From Spirochaetaceae bacterium (lineage in GTDB: Bacteria > Spirochaetota > Leptospiria > Leptospirales > Leptonemataceae): a stretch of DNA of 64,000 bases. The notes under the pieces are model-generated. The model did not search any database. It saw nothing but the letters and a program-made list of their open reading frames with translations, and was not told the DNA's origin. This document shows positions 10,501 to 18,899 of the stretch, in pieces (position 1 is the stretch's first letter; each line of letters begins with the position of its first letter). The DNA lies in NCBI GenBank assembly GCA_002730875.1, contig PCBI01000018.1, positions 5,001-69,000 of the forward strand, in the 5' to 3' direction. The position numbers and the translations under genes are program-made.

Positions 10501-10798
10501 CGTCGGGATCGATTGTAATCGTAACAACGGAAAGGTTTTCCACGGAAGTGGAGCGGAACTCCTTAATTCCATCCACTTCTTTGATCTGGTCTTCGATTGG
10601 ATTGGTAACCAGTTTTTCCACTTCCAGGGGTGCGGCCCCGGGATACACGGTCTGTACGTTTACGATGTCAAAGTCAATGTTCGGGAAAGCTTCCCGGTTC
10701 ATGGTCAACGCAATAAACCCGCCAAACAGAATGATGGCTATGGTAAGCAGGTTAACGAACAGGCTTCGGTTTAGAAAATACTCAATAAATGCTGCCAT
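7532..10798 (-). CDS. RND-superfamily efflux transporter (HAE/AcrB-like)
   Basis: Inner-membrane proton-driven pump of the resistance-nodulation-division superfamily, 1088 residues. The architecture is standard: one N-terminal TM, a large periplasmic porter domain, a TM block, a second porter domain and a final TM block. The proton-relay Asp pair is seen in IVIGILVDDAIIVSENFYRY, as in TM4 of AcrB, and the second half has GVVVNDSIVLIDFAN. A charged linker near residues 655-690 is Gln/Glu/Lys rich. No membrane-fusion protein or outer-membrane channel gene is next to it, so its partners must lie elsewhere and its substrate cannot be inferred. It starts at ATG 10798 with an inverted repeat just upstream. 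Confidence 0.93.
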   Translation of the reverse strand: MAAFIEYFLNRSLFVNLLTIAIILFGGFIALTMNREAFPNIDFDIVNVQTVYPGAAPLEVEKLVTNPIEDQIKEVDGIKEFRSTSVENLSVVTITIDPDEDDTQKVIDDIRSAVDRTEDLPDDAETPIVVELTSSRTPVIEVSVSRIKQNGEFLLTEKELRDEAQALEDRLLDIDGVARIARRGWQDIEYQVRVNPNQMNDKYVSLGQIIQSLQNRNVNFPGGEVVHDGDALVIRTVGELESVEQVREVPIRGNDAGQLVRVQDVARVLETFEEADYIEKTRGFPTISLTVLKQSSADIIAVVEEVRSVVAEYKDTMPEGIRIEFVNDVSYFVNRRLGVLSNNATVGLFLVVGSLFFFMGWRTSVMVALGIPISVGIAFIVMSMLGVTLNLISMFGLIIVIGILVDDAIIVSENFYRYLEEGYSPFEAARKGTAEVVAPVTATIVTTVAAFGPLMFMTGIFGKFVFTIPLVIIIALVASLFECLIILPSHLYDMNRITAHKGTEIRDESGWFNRFRKNAYEPSLAFALHNKKIVGLVLLVLVIIAGGIQAAFGRFVLFPSAIETFHVKLTAEPGTTLEQMNRYTEVVEMGVEKLPKEELDTYTTRVGIIQQNPNDPFTRRGNQYAQLLVYLTPENSRERPAQAAVDDLRASAFWLLGKEAQQRVLEQRQQMKEKDEDLQLPELNRKPLEGYEDLAGTLVSMDMEKLQGGPPVGKPVAIELTGDSLETLEEIAGEYKKVLAKVEGVVDIADSNEPGKMEERIKFNEKILAQTGINASSVAIAINATFDGVVATSVRRPDEEVDIRVMLDEPFRNQLESLYSAKVPNMTGNQIPVRKLIYTVRERGVNSISHLDGDRLVQVTANINEDQTTATKAASDFMEKAKGIIEKYPGYAMKLGGENEDTAESMRSLGKAFAVGIVIIFMILASLFRSVLQPLVVLTAVPFSLIGVILAFAAHGHPFSFLAMMGIIGLSGVVVNDSIVLIDFANSIHRENPDLPLEQVAMEAGSMRLRAVFLTTITTALGLLPTAYGIGGEDPFIVPMALSFAWGLMFSTGITLILVPVLYTIITRWSLQLRALFHIPMRAEEETP

Positions 10799-10822
10799 AA
10801 GGGGATATGCCAGAGCGCCGAG

Positions 10823-10840
10823 CAGTGTTTACACTGTCAA
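10823..10840 (-). promoter_or_regulatory. Inverted repeat overlapping a -35-like TTGACA before the RND gene
   Basis: CAGTGT (10823-10828) and ACACTG (10831-10836) form a perfect 6-bp inverted repeat with a 2-bp centre. Read on the minus strand it overlaps a perfect TTGACA (10835-10840). No good -10 follows at 17 bp, so the promoter itself is unproven. The position, 25-42 bp before the RND start, suits a repressor operator. No regulator gene is adjacent. Confidence 0.35.
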
Positions 10841-11003
10841 TTTAAAGGAACCGAATTTGCGTTACAAAAAAGCCGGCCCCGGCCATACACAATAAGGCCG
10901 TAAAAATGAAGCGCGGCGCACATGCAGAAACTGAGTTCGCCATCCGGACCAAAGAAGATTGGCGGTGAATGTGCCGGCACAGTATTGATTTGAAGCCCTG
11001 GAC

Positions 11004-11033
11004 AAAAAAAGGGCAGACCTTAGCGGCCTGCCC
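11004..11033 (-). terminator. Intrinsic terminator of the 14526-11080 gene
   Basis: On the minus strand a 9-bp stem GGGCAGGCC/GGTCTGCCC (one G.U pair) with loop GCTAA is followed by seven T (plus-strand A-run at 11004-11010). It begins about 46 nt after the stop of the large lipoprotein gene. Confidence 0.85.
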
Positions 11034-11079
11034 TCACACGGCTTCCGGGCCCTGGGCCCGGGAGCTCGCTGTAGACGCT

Positions 11080-14000
11080 TCAGTTGTACGGCGCGTCGAA
11101 ATAGTCTCCATCGGAACATCCGGCCTGACCGGCATCGAGCACGGCGCCCTGGGGGCTCAGGCAGAACAGATGCCACCATTTGCCTACTTCCCCGGGTCCG
11201 GCATGGAAGCTGCGGACCAGACCGGTACTCTTGTAGATTCGCACGGTAGCGCCGGAATCCGCAATGGGAAGCACACTGTACCAGTACGGTGTAGCATACC
11301 TGGTCCAGTTGAACACACTGTAAGCCAGTCGTGGCTGGCTCCATGCATCTCCCTTCACGGTTACCGTTTCCGGGCCAAAGCCGGTTACGACATCGTAGTC
11401 CAGTATGAGATCCCCATTCAAATGAGACTTATCGTTCCATACCACCTGCGCTGGATGCGAGAAGCCATATTCCAGGTGCGAATCCAGATCCTGCGGATGC
11501 TGATTCCAGGATAGAACGATTCGAACCTCGTCGTCGGCAAGCTGCGGCGAAATCAGAACATCCTGATTGGCGGGCGTGTCTGTTCCTGCGGATATGACCG
11601 TCCTGTAGGTCGTGGAATACCCGGCTCCGGACACCTCCAACGTGTAGTTTCCTGCCGGGACATCCGGAATCACGTAGGTGCCAGAATCGGACGTATGCAC
11701 GGCTGGTAATGCATTTCCAGAAATATTCGTTGCGTAGTCCCCGGACTGTATGCCTACACCGGGACGAATTCTCACCTGGAGACCGCTTACAGGCCGGTTA
11801 TTCAGCGCATTTCGCACAGTTCCAGAAACCGGCGCCGGACCATGACTACCAGGCACAAACGTAATTATATCAAAAGTAGTGGTAACGTTAGATTGCACGG
11901 TAACCACTCCTTCGACGGTCTTGTAGCCTGCGCTTACGAATCGAATCCTCCACTGGCCCGGTTTCAGGCCGAAGATTGTATACCGTGGCGAGTTGTTGAA
12001 CTGAGTGGGCCCGCTGGTCAGGCTGGACGGCTGCACCCCGGCTGTGGGTCTGTTTCCACTCACCGGATGAACCACTTCCAGGCTGTAGGGTTCGGTGAAA
12101 TCATGTCCTCCAGGCAGTTGAATCTTTCCGGTTACATTACCCGGATCCCCGTCCGGTACCACCGGAATACTTACCACGGGGTTGGATCCATCCGCCGGAA
12201 CGTTAACTTCAACTTCCGTATTTACATAGCCGGGCGCTGTTACTTTCAGGATGTAGTTACCCGGATCAATATTGCGAAATGCAAATCCACCGTCGCTGTC
12301 GGTGGAAACTGGATCCACGGACATATGGGCCGTCGCATCCGCGAGACGATTCTTCGCAGGAATAATGTCTCGATCCCGGTAAACGACGGAGCGATCTGCC
12401 CGGTTCAAAAGCTCCACTGTGGCGCCGCTTAGATCAACAGTAGAAATCGCGTTGCTAACGCTGCCTGTGATCTGCTTTCGCGGTAGATGCGGCACGACAG
12501 CCGAAAGGTTTAACGTTGCCCCCGGGGAGTTCTGCGCCACCGAAGAAACATTGGCTGTGGTCAGACTGGCCGACATATGCTGCAGTGGATCCACAATGTA
12601 TATCGAATACGAATTCGTTCTAAAGTAATGACCTGTTCCATCGCTGTACACCGAATCGTTGGACCAGGAACCGCTTCCGAGACCGGATGTGGTAACCTGC
12701 CCGTTTCTGTATTTTGCCACAGCTTCGGCAACACGCTCCGCATCAGAAGTCGCCTGACCGGAAAGCACAACGTGCTGCGGTCCAAGGCTGAAGGTACCGT
12801 CCGCGGCTGTCAGAGCTACGTGCGCCACAGGAGCGCCAGACTGATTTGCATTGTTCAGCATTACCACGACCATTCCAGGAAGGCCATGGCCTCGCGCCGT
12901 GTATCCGGGCACGCCGCCTGGATAAGCGTTTTTGCTGCCGTCCACCAGGGTATCCAGAGTCAGAGCTGTGCCCCGGATTCGGCTTCTATTGGTATTGCTG
13001 AACAGGGCCACTGAGCGATTCACGTTGGAGCCGTTCACAGTTACCACGTTCGAGCCGCTATCGGCCGCATTCGCATCCGACGACGGCGAAAAGCCGGCCG
13101 CCGAAACGTAGAATCTCCATTTGCCGGGAACAGCAGTAAGCTCCAGATGATCGCCTCGATCCTCGTAGCTCTTGGTCAAATACGTCTGGTAGCTACCGGT
13201 GGTTTGCTTTTCTTGAATCCATCGTTGTACCGCGCCGCCCAGGTCCGGGTCGTCCAGCAAGTAAGCAAGCTTTTCCACGGGTTGGTCCTGCGCCGGGCGA
13301 AAGCTGATCACAGCGTCGTCGATGGGACTACCGGTGGCCTGCTCGGTGATGTTTCCGGTAATCAGCGAGTCCCGAGGACGAATTCCCAGGTTTCCAAGAT
13401 TTACGGAAGTAGTGGATCCATCCGCATTGGCCGTGAATCCCAGGGACTGACTCAGCGAGTTGTAGCCTTCGCCGGTCACTCGAATCGAATAAACGCCGTT
13501 GTTCAGGGTCTCCGAAAGCGAAAAGGCGCCGGATGAATCCGTAGAAGTGGTTTCCAGCACGTTTCCATTGGGTCCCAGTAGCTCCACCGTCAGTCCGGAC
13601 ATATCCACCCCTGCCAGAGCCAGGTTCTGAATCGTACCGGAAATGTCTGCAACGGCGGACTCTGCCGCATCCCAGGCGCTGCTAATCTTTCCCACAGAGA
13701 TAGAGGTTGCCTGGTTCTGAACATTTCCCTGGAAAACGAAGTCTACTCCTGTGGCCGCATCGGTATAGTTTCTACCCTGGGCCGAGGCTTCGCTTCCGCG
13801 GGCCACCACGACGTAGGAGCCGTTGGAGAGCCACTCATTGGAATCCTGTAGATCAAAATTAAAATTCCCCTGCCCATCAGTAGTGGTGCTGGCGACTATA
13901 TCGCCGTTCTGGTTCATCAGATCTACAGTGATGCCAGCCAGAGGCCCGGCGCCAACGGTGATATTGCCGTCGTCATACCCTGGACTCTCTACACTGCCAG

Positions 14001-14526
14001 TGAGTATGGCAGGACCGCCTGGAAAAGTGGTTACCTGAGCGTTCATGTCCGCCAGGTTCTTTACTGTAGGATTGCTTGTGGGATCGAATACAAAATTGAA
14101 ATCAATGTGAGCTCCTTCCAATCCCTGACCTTCCGGAATCACCACTCTATAGTTGTTATTCTCCAGATCATCCAGGGAGAAGCTGTATTCCCCATCGGAA
14201 GTAAGATTGGTAGTAGCCACCACCGTTCCATCCGGCGCCACAAGCTGTACTTCCACGGATTCGTAATCGAAATCCGGCGCCGGGCTTGCTCCGTCCAGAG
14301 CTATAACGGATCCGGTAATCAATGCCGGGCCCGAGGTGGCGACTTCCTGTTCCCCGTTACCCTCATTGTTGGGCAATGGATTGCCGTTAACATCCACCGG
14401 ATTGGTGGCCTGCTGGGCCCCGAACATCAAAAATGGAAGTGCATCCTTTTTCTTCTTACAATCTGCCGTAAAGAGAGCGAGTAGAATCACCCCGAAAATC
14501 GGCAGAGAATTACGCATGCGTATCAT
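11080..14526 (-). CDS. Giant lipoprotein with carboxypeptidase-regulatory-like repeats
   Basis: Predicted exported lipoprotein of about 1148 residues. The start ATG at 14526 has a strong GGGGGAA upstream and gives the signal peptide MIRMRNSLPIFGVILLALFTADC, with Cys as the lipidation site. The body is a string of CarboxypepD_reg-like beta-sandwich domains. A recurring pattern such as ITGSV..DLSGATVELL...DGSFSFRNIDPGNYILKVTAPGY is visible at least six times. The last ~150 residues form a different domain, beginning VRIVLSWNQHPQDLDSHLEYG, which resembles the DUF2135/YfaP-type domain with its DxDxH core. A surface or periplasmic adhesion or scaffold role is plausible but unproven. It is monocistronic, with its own terminator. 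Confidence 0.8.
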   Translation of the reverse strand: MIRMRNSLPIFGVILLALFTADCKKKKDALPFLMFGAQQATNPVDVNGNPLPNNEGNGEQEVATSGPALITGSVIALDGASPAPDFDYESVEVQLVAPDGTVVATTNLTSDGEYSFSLDDLENNNYRVVIPEGQGLEGAHIDFNFVFDPTSNPTVKNLADMNAQVTTFPGGPAILTGSVESPGYDDGNITVGAGPLAGITVDLMNQNGDIVASTTTDGQGNFNFDLQDSNEWLSNGSYVVVARGSEASAQGRNYTDAATGVDFVFQGNVQNQATSISVGKISSAWDAAESAVADISGTIQNLALAGVDMSGLTVELLGPNGNVLETTSTDSSGAFSLSETLNNGVYSIRVTGEGYNSLSQSLGFTANADGSTTSVNLGNLGIRPRDSLITGNITEQATGSPIDDAVISFRPAQDQPVEKLAYLLDDPDLGGAVQRWIQEKQTTGSYQTYLTKSYEDRGDHLELTAVPGKWRFYVSAAGFSPSSDANAADSGSNVVTVNGSNVNRSVALFSNTNRSRIRGTALTLDTLVDGSKNAYPGGVPGYTARGHGLPGMVVVMLNNANQSGAPVAHVALTAADGTFSLGPQHVVLSGQATSDAERVAEAVAKYRNGQVTTSGLGSGSWSNDSVYSDGTGHYFRTNSYSIYIVDPLQHMSASLTTANVSSVAQNSPGATLNLSAVVPHLPRKQITGSVSNAISTVDLSGATVELLNRADRSVVYRDRDIIPAKNRLADATAHMSVDPVSTDSDGGFAFRNIDPGNYILKVTAPGYVNTEVEVNVPADGSNPVVSIPVVPDGDPGNVTGKIQLPGGHDFTEPYSLEVVHPVSGNRPTAGVQPSSLTSGPTQFNNSPRYTIFGLKPGQWRIRFVSAGYKTVEGVVTVQSNVTTTFDIITFVPGSHGPAPVSGTVRNALNNRPVSGLQVRIRPGVGIQSGDYATNISGNALPAVHTSDSGTYVIPDVPAGNYTLEVSGAGYSTTYRTVISAGTDTPANQDVLISPQLADDEVRIVLSWNQHPQDLDSHLEYGFSHPAQVVWNDKSHLNGDLILDYDVVTGFGPETVTVKGDAWSQPRLAYSVFNWTRYATPYWYSVLPIADSGATVRIYKSTGLVRSFHAGPGEVGKWWHLFCLSPQGAVLDAGQAGCSDGDYFDAPYN

Positions 14527-14912
14527 ACATTCCCCCGTATCTTTGTAAGACCGTCCCCGGGAAACGGGTTCGATCTCGAAATTGCATTTGCTGAACACTT
14601 TTCCGGGGCTACACCCTCGGCAGTATCTCTGTTTTCCTTATAGCAAACGCCTTATACCAAAGGGACGAAAGAATCCTGAATTTCTTGTAATTTTTTGCAA
14701 AAAATGCCACAGAAATGGGCATTTCTGGCAAAAAGGGGGGGGAGCCACCGCCGGGAGAAGAGTTTCCTATACCTGAAGGATTAGAGACTTGCCTGGAAAG
14801 CAAGAGAAGATCCGAGAATTGCCGCCCTGCCTGGAGCTCCGGCCCCGGAGCAATCTTGCCGGATCTAACGAATCAGAACGGCAAGATCAACCCGCAAGTC
14901 ACCTGGGTACGG
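14527..14912. other. Spacer between the two giant lipoprotein genes
   Basis: No gene seen. It holds a terminator for the upstream unit (14699-14730), a perfect 16-bp palindrome ATTTTTTGCAAAAAAT at 14690-14705 whose right half is that terminator's tail, a run of eight G at 14735-14742, and presumably the promoter of the downstream lipoprotein gene. Confidence 0.6.
14699..14730 (-). terminator. Probable intrinsic terminator of the 18389-14913 gene
   Basis: On the minus strand TGCCAGAAAT, loop GCCC and ATTTCTgtGGCA pair as a 10-bp stem with a 2-nt bulge and run into TTTTTT (plus-strand A-run 14699-14704). It lies about 180 nt after the stop, which is rather far. Confidence 0.65.
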
Positions 14913-17900
14913 TCAGGGGCTAACGAACCCGTTGTTGGCAAAGGTCTGGAAGTTTACGTTTTCAATAAGGCCGCCGGTTCCAATGGCCGGACATCCCGCC
15001 GGACCGGGAGTTCCATGGCCCTGATAGGCCCCCAGATTGGGATTAATGAAGCAGGTCTCGTTGCCCAGACAAAATGGCAAATCCCAGACATTGTCGGTAT
15101 CCGTTTCGTAGGCATGCCGTAGAAAGGTAACGCTTCCCGATGTTGCTGTGGCCCAGTTATGGTTCACTACATCCTGGGATACAGCAGCGGCGGGACATCC
15201 ATGACGATTATGCATCTGGTGGGCGCCGGAGAAAAGCGCATAGTCCAACTGCCGGCAGGTACCTACATTGCAGATTCCGCCATAGCTGTTAAAGTTGATG
15301 CCGGTTTTTCCCCACATTCGCCAGGGGAAGTTGAAGTTCACCCAGTCCATTGCCGGACCATAGGCGGCGGATGGCGCCGAAGCGTTGGCCGGATCAGCCG
15401 AGCCCCGGTGATTAATGAAGCCCGTTGCGGCTGTGCTTCCATTAAAAATAGAGGTATCCAGAGTTACTTCCGGGGCATTGCAGGCAGGGTCGGAAAAGTC
15501 CGCATTAAAGTTCAGACAGGGAGCGGGAATTATTCCCACAACGAATAGACCGGAAACGTAGGCGCTGGCGCTACCGTTCATATTGATCTCGGCTACTCCA
15601 TTCAGTACATAGGCCCCGTCAATAATCTGATGGTTTACCGATCCTGGAGTCATATAGAGACCGTTTTGTCCGGAATTGACAACAGCCAGATTGATTAAGG
15701 AAATAGAATCGGTGTTGCCCGTATTGCCCAGGTTAATGCCGTAACCAACATTGTGAACCAGGGTGGAGTTCATTATGATTGAATTGCGGAAGCTTCCCGT
15801 TCCCTGAAAATCAATACCGGCGCCCCCATTGGAGGACGAGTAGAAATCGAAAACTATCAAATCCGAAATGGCCGCAGAGGCCTGTAAAGAGAGACCGCTA
15901 CCGCCATTGTTGTACAGCGAGACTCGACGAATTATATTGCGCGAAGTCTGACCGGTAGAATCAGATATTAAAATGCCGTTGCCGTTGGTAACGTTGGCCA
16001 CTCGAACGTCAAATAGCAGCGAATCCGTTACATTCTTTAGCTCAATACCTCCGCTGGCGGCATTACCGACAACGTTCCAAACCCTTACCTTCTCCAATCG
16101 GTGAAATCCGGAGGAGCCGTTTAGACTGATACCGGCATTGGCCGTAACATTGCCATCGAAGTTTCCTTCTATCCAGCTGAAGAGCTTGCCGGTGTTTTCT
16201 ATCATAGGGTCCGCTCCGGCGGAGCGAACCGTAGCCGTCGGAGCCGTTACTACAGCCACGTTTTCTGCCTGCACCGAAAACGTAGCGGCCAGGGACACGT
16301 TAGCCGGCGCTATGTAGATCACTCCGGCCGTGAGGGCGCTTCCGCCCGCTGCTGGCAGAGTCTGGATTGTATTGTTCCACCAGGCCGTACTGGCTGGCGC
16401 CGCAGGCACGCTGGAGCCGGTAACCGTAACCTGATTGGAAAGAAAGGCACTGCCCCCGAAATCAATGATTTTAGTCAAAGAAACTCCGGGCTTCATGGAA
16501 GTAGAGACCATCTCCACCGGCCCGGCGCCGGGAGGATCATAACAGGTCCAATTAAAGAAACTCTGCGAATCCGCGGCCGTAAGCCCGGTGCAATCGTCGA
16601 TCTTATCCAGCACCTTGACTTTGCGAAACTCGCCGCCATGCAAACAGGAATAGTAAAAGTTGGATTCGGTACCCGCACACGCTGTATTGGTGGCATCCAT
16701 TACATTGGAGCCGTCATTTTTCACGTAGAAGTTCCAGTTGGCGGCATTGCTGTAATGGGGCTCCACCGTGCCATCGCGCATCAAGTAGCTACGATTGAAG
16801 GTGGCCGTATTTCCAGCCAGGTCCGCTACAGTTACATCCAGGGCACGACTCAGGCCGGGCGCCCAGATGGCCATACCCGCCGCATGGGCGCCGATCTGCG
16901 GGCCCACGCGAAGCTCGTCATCTGTAAAGGAATTCGTCGCATAAAGGCCGCCATTGTCCTCATTTTCCAGATCGCCTCCCGCAATGACGGTAGCCCCTGT
17001 GTCCAGAGATTCATTGAAGCGAAAAAAGACATAGTTGTTATGCGCAACGTAGCTGTTGTTTCCCGTTTCTGCCGTTAGTGAAGGCGCTGTTTCGTCCCGG
17101 GTGATTACAATTGTTTGGCCCAGATCATAAGAGCCTGCATAGTTTGCTTCACAGACTCGCACGGTATAGGCCTGATCCGTAGACGGACCAAAAGAGGCTA
17201 CAGGAATGGCAGGGGTAGTATGCCCGCCTGCACCGGTTGTCCCTGTATCGATGGGAGTTCCGTCGCCACAATTTGTACCTCCAATCATTACGATGTAGGG
17301 CCGATTCGACCGATCCGAAGTCCAGGTGATTGCCGTGCTATTCTTCGCGGTGGCGCTGCTGATGTAGAGGTTTGTGGCGCCGGTTATGCTGATATTGCTG
17401 TAATTCGAATCCACAGTAAAGTTGTAGACCTGCACGGCGCTTCGGTTCCCGGCCCCATCCACCGCTATCGCTTCAATGGTTGTAATATCGCCGTCGCCTG
17501 CAGGCAGCGGTGCACTGTAAGCAAAAGGGGTGGCCCCCGTTCCGTCCGTATTGATGGTCGGATCCGCCGGATTCGGCGCAGCCGCCGGCATTACGGCATT
17601 CGCCGAACTATAGGCCGTACCCACGCATCCCGACCCTGGATCCGAGCATCCGATAGTAACGGACTGGGCCGCTATGTAGCTTCCCGCACCGGGACTGGCC
17701 GAAACCACCGGCGGGGTATTGTCCACTGTTACAGTCACTGGAATCGTATCCACCAGCGCCGGAGCCGTGTCTGTTCCGCAAATCAATACCGTATTGGGGC
17801 CGGCAGCCAGCGGAGTACCTCCTGTGGTTGCATTCAGAGTGACGTTAACGGTTCCTCCAGACGTTAGCGCACCGGTAGCGGCTGCATCCGGATAAGTGGT

Positions 17901-18389
17901 TCCGCTTGTGCAATCCGGCCCTGATTTAATGGCATAGGTTCCATTGTAGGCAGACTGAAAAGAAATCTGCACCGCATTGAAGGCGCCTGGATTGGCGCTA
18001 ATGTAGCTTCGGTTCTGAGTTACATTATAGATGGATGTGTTTGTGCACGTAATCGTGATATTGCTTACGTTTGCGGTTAGAGTATTGCTGCCGCCGCCCA
18101 CTGTGCAGTTTTGCCCGGCCGGATGCGTGGCTATTGTGATGTTGAATACACTTCCGGAAGGATACGTCTTGCTCAGTTCATGGGCTCCATTACCGCTTAT
18201 GGTAAACGTATCGGAACCGTTCGCGATGGAAAAACTACCACTGGCGCCCGAGACCTGTACTGTGATTGAGTAGCGAACAGGAGGAGTGGTAAAGGCCAGA
18301 AATGGACTGTCCGGATAATCCTTTACGCAGGAGAAAAGGGCGAGAGCTGTTGTAAGCAGCGCCAATGTTGCTCTAGTTGCGACTCTCAC
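14913..18389 (-). CDS. Giant lipoprotein with Ig-like and beta-helix regions
   Basis: Predicted lipoprotein of about 1158 residues. I chose the GTG at 18389 because GAGGAGG precedes it at ideal spacing and it gives a compact signal peptide, MRVATRATLALLTTALALFSC, ending in a spirochaete-type lipobox. Residues ~25-130 form a beta domain ending in ITITCTN. Then come SPGAGSYIAAQSVTIGCSDPG-type elements, like the chitobiase/hexosaminidase C-terminal Ig-like domain. Around residues 740-930 the repeated short strands (GIELKNVTDSLLFDVRV, GNGILISDST, GSGLSLQASA, GYGINLGNTG) indicate a right-handed parallel beta-helix. The C-terminal 150 residues are Cys- and Asn-rich. Function unknown; surface display is an inference. 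Confidence 0.8.
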   Translation of the reverse strand: MRVATRATLALLTTALALFSCVKDYPDSPFLAFTTPPVRYSITVQVSGASGSFSIANGSDTFTISGNGAHELSKTYPSGSVFNITIATHPAGQNCTVGGGSNTLTANVSNITITCTNTSIYNVTQNRSYISANPGAFNAVQISFQSAYNGTYAIKSGPDCTSGTTYPDAAATGALTSGGTVNVTLNATTGGTPLAAGPNTVLICGTDTAPALVDTIPVTVTVDNTPPVVSASPGAGSYIAAQSVTIGCSDPGSGCVGTAYSSANAVMPAAAPNPADPTINTDGTGATPFAYSAPLPAGDGDITTIEAIAVDGAGNRSAVQVYNFTVDSNYSNISITGATNLYISSATAKNSTAITWTSDRSNRPYIVMIGGTNCGDGTPIDTGTTGAGGHTTPAIPVASFGPSTDQAYTVRVCEANYAGSYDLGQTIVITRDETAPSLTAETGNNSYVAHNNYVFFRFNESLDTGATVIAGGDLENEDNGGLYATNSFTDDELRVGPQIGAHAAGMAIWAPGLSRALDVTVADLAGNTATFNRSYLMRDGTVEPHYSNAANWNFYVKNDGSNVMDATNTACAGTESNFYYSCLHGGEFRKVKVLDKIDDCTGLTAADSQSFFNWTCYDPPGAGPVEMVSTSMKPGVSLTKIIDFGGSAFLSNQVTVTGSSVPAAPASTAWWNNTIQTLPAAGGSALTAGVIYIAPANVSLAATFSVQAENVAVVTAPTATVRSAGADPMIENTGKLFSWIEGNFDGNVTANAGISLNGSSGFHRLEKVRVWNVVGNAASGGIELKNVTDSLLFDVRVANVTNGNGILISDSTGQTSRNIIRRVSLYNNGGSGLSLQASAAISDLIVFDFYSSSNGGAGIDFQGTGSFRNSIIMNSTLVHNVGYGINLGNTGNTDSISLINLAVVNSGQNGLYMTPGSVNHQIIDGAYVLNGVAEINMNGSASAYVSGLFVVGIIPAPCLNFNADFSDPACNAPEVTLDTSIFNGSTAATGFINHRGSADPANASAPSAAYGPAMDWVNFNFPWRMWGKTGINFNSYGGICNVGTCRQLDYALFSGAHQMHNRHGCPAAAVSQDVVNHNWATATSGSVTFLRHAYETDTDNVWDLPFCLGNETCFINPNLGAYQGHGTPGPAGCPAIGTGGLIENVNFQTFANNGFVSP

Positions 18390-18740
18390 ATTTGCCTCCT
18401 CAAAAACCTGAATGCTCCCTTTGCCGAGGTCCATACCCGACGTTCCGGCGGTAATGGACCAGGGGCTCAGTATCTCCCTATTTTCGGGCACAGGTCAACA
18501 AAAACCCCCGTTTTGTCTTAAAAAAGACCGCCGGGATGCTTGCTTAAAGGAGGCAGCTACTCCTTAATTTCGCAATATGTGACCTAATGTCGGCGGGGCT
18601 ATATCCGAGACATTAGCGAATGCGGCAGCAAGTAATCCGGTGGGCTTACTGCGGACGGGAAAAGGAATTGATGTACGTGTCGTTGGTAGCCCGACCGTCT
18701 TCGCTCGCGGGACCGATGGTACGTATTCTCTGGATGGATT

Positions 18741-18776
18741 TCTCGATACACTTCTCTCTCGATACACTTCTCGATA
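18741..18776. repeat. Short direct repeat TCTCGATA(CACTTC)
   Basis: TCTCGATACACTTC occurs at 18741-18754 and 18757-18770, and TCTCGATA again at 18769-18776. It is one of several unrelated tandem repeats found in spacers of this window. Confidence 0.7.
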
Positions 18777-18812
18777 GATAAACTTCGACCGCCGATAGAC
18801 GACCGTTCTGAC

Positions 18813-18840
18813 AAAAAAGGGCCGGCCCACTGGCCGACCC
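18813..18840 (-). terminator. Intrinsic terminator of glnA
   Basis: On the minus strand GGGTCGGCC, loop AGTG and GGCCGGCCC form a 9-bp stem (one T.G pair) followed by six T (plus-strand A-run 18813-18818). It is 60 nt past the glnA stop. Confidence 0.85.
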
Positions 18841-18899
18841 CATGGAAACCTGCTATCCATACCGCCCGGTTCAGCGATATGAATAGGCATCAGGCTGAA

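Larger units (their letters stand above)
18390..18899. other. Spacer upstream of a giant lipoprotein gene
   Basis: No protein gene seen. Structures present: TTAA/GGAG inverted arms at 18544-18567, an 8-bp inverted repeat CTAATGTC (18584-18591) / GACATTAG (18609-18616), a short direct repeat at 18741-18776, and the glnA terminator at 18813-18840. The leader of the lipoprotein gene lies at its left end. The inverted repeats could be part of a regulatory leader or a small RNA, but nothing decides this. Confidence 0.5.
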
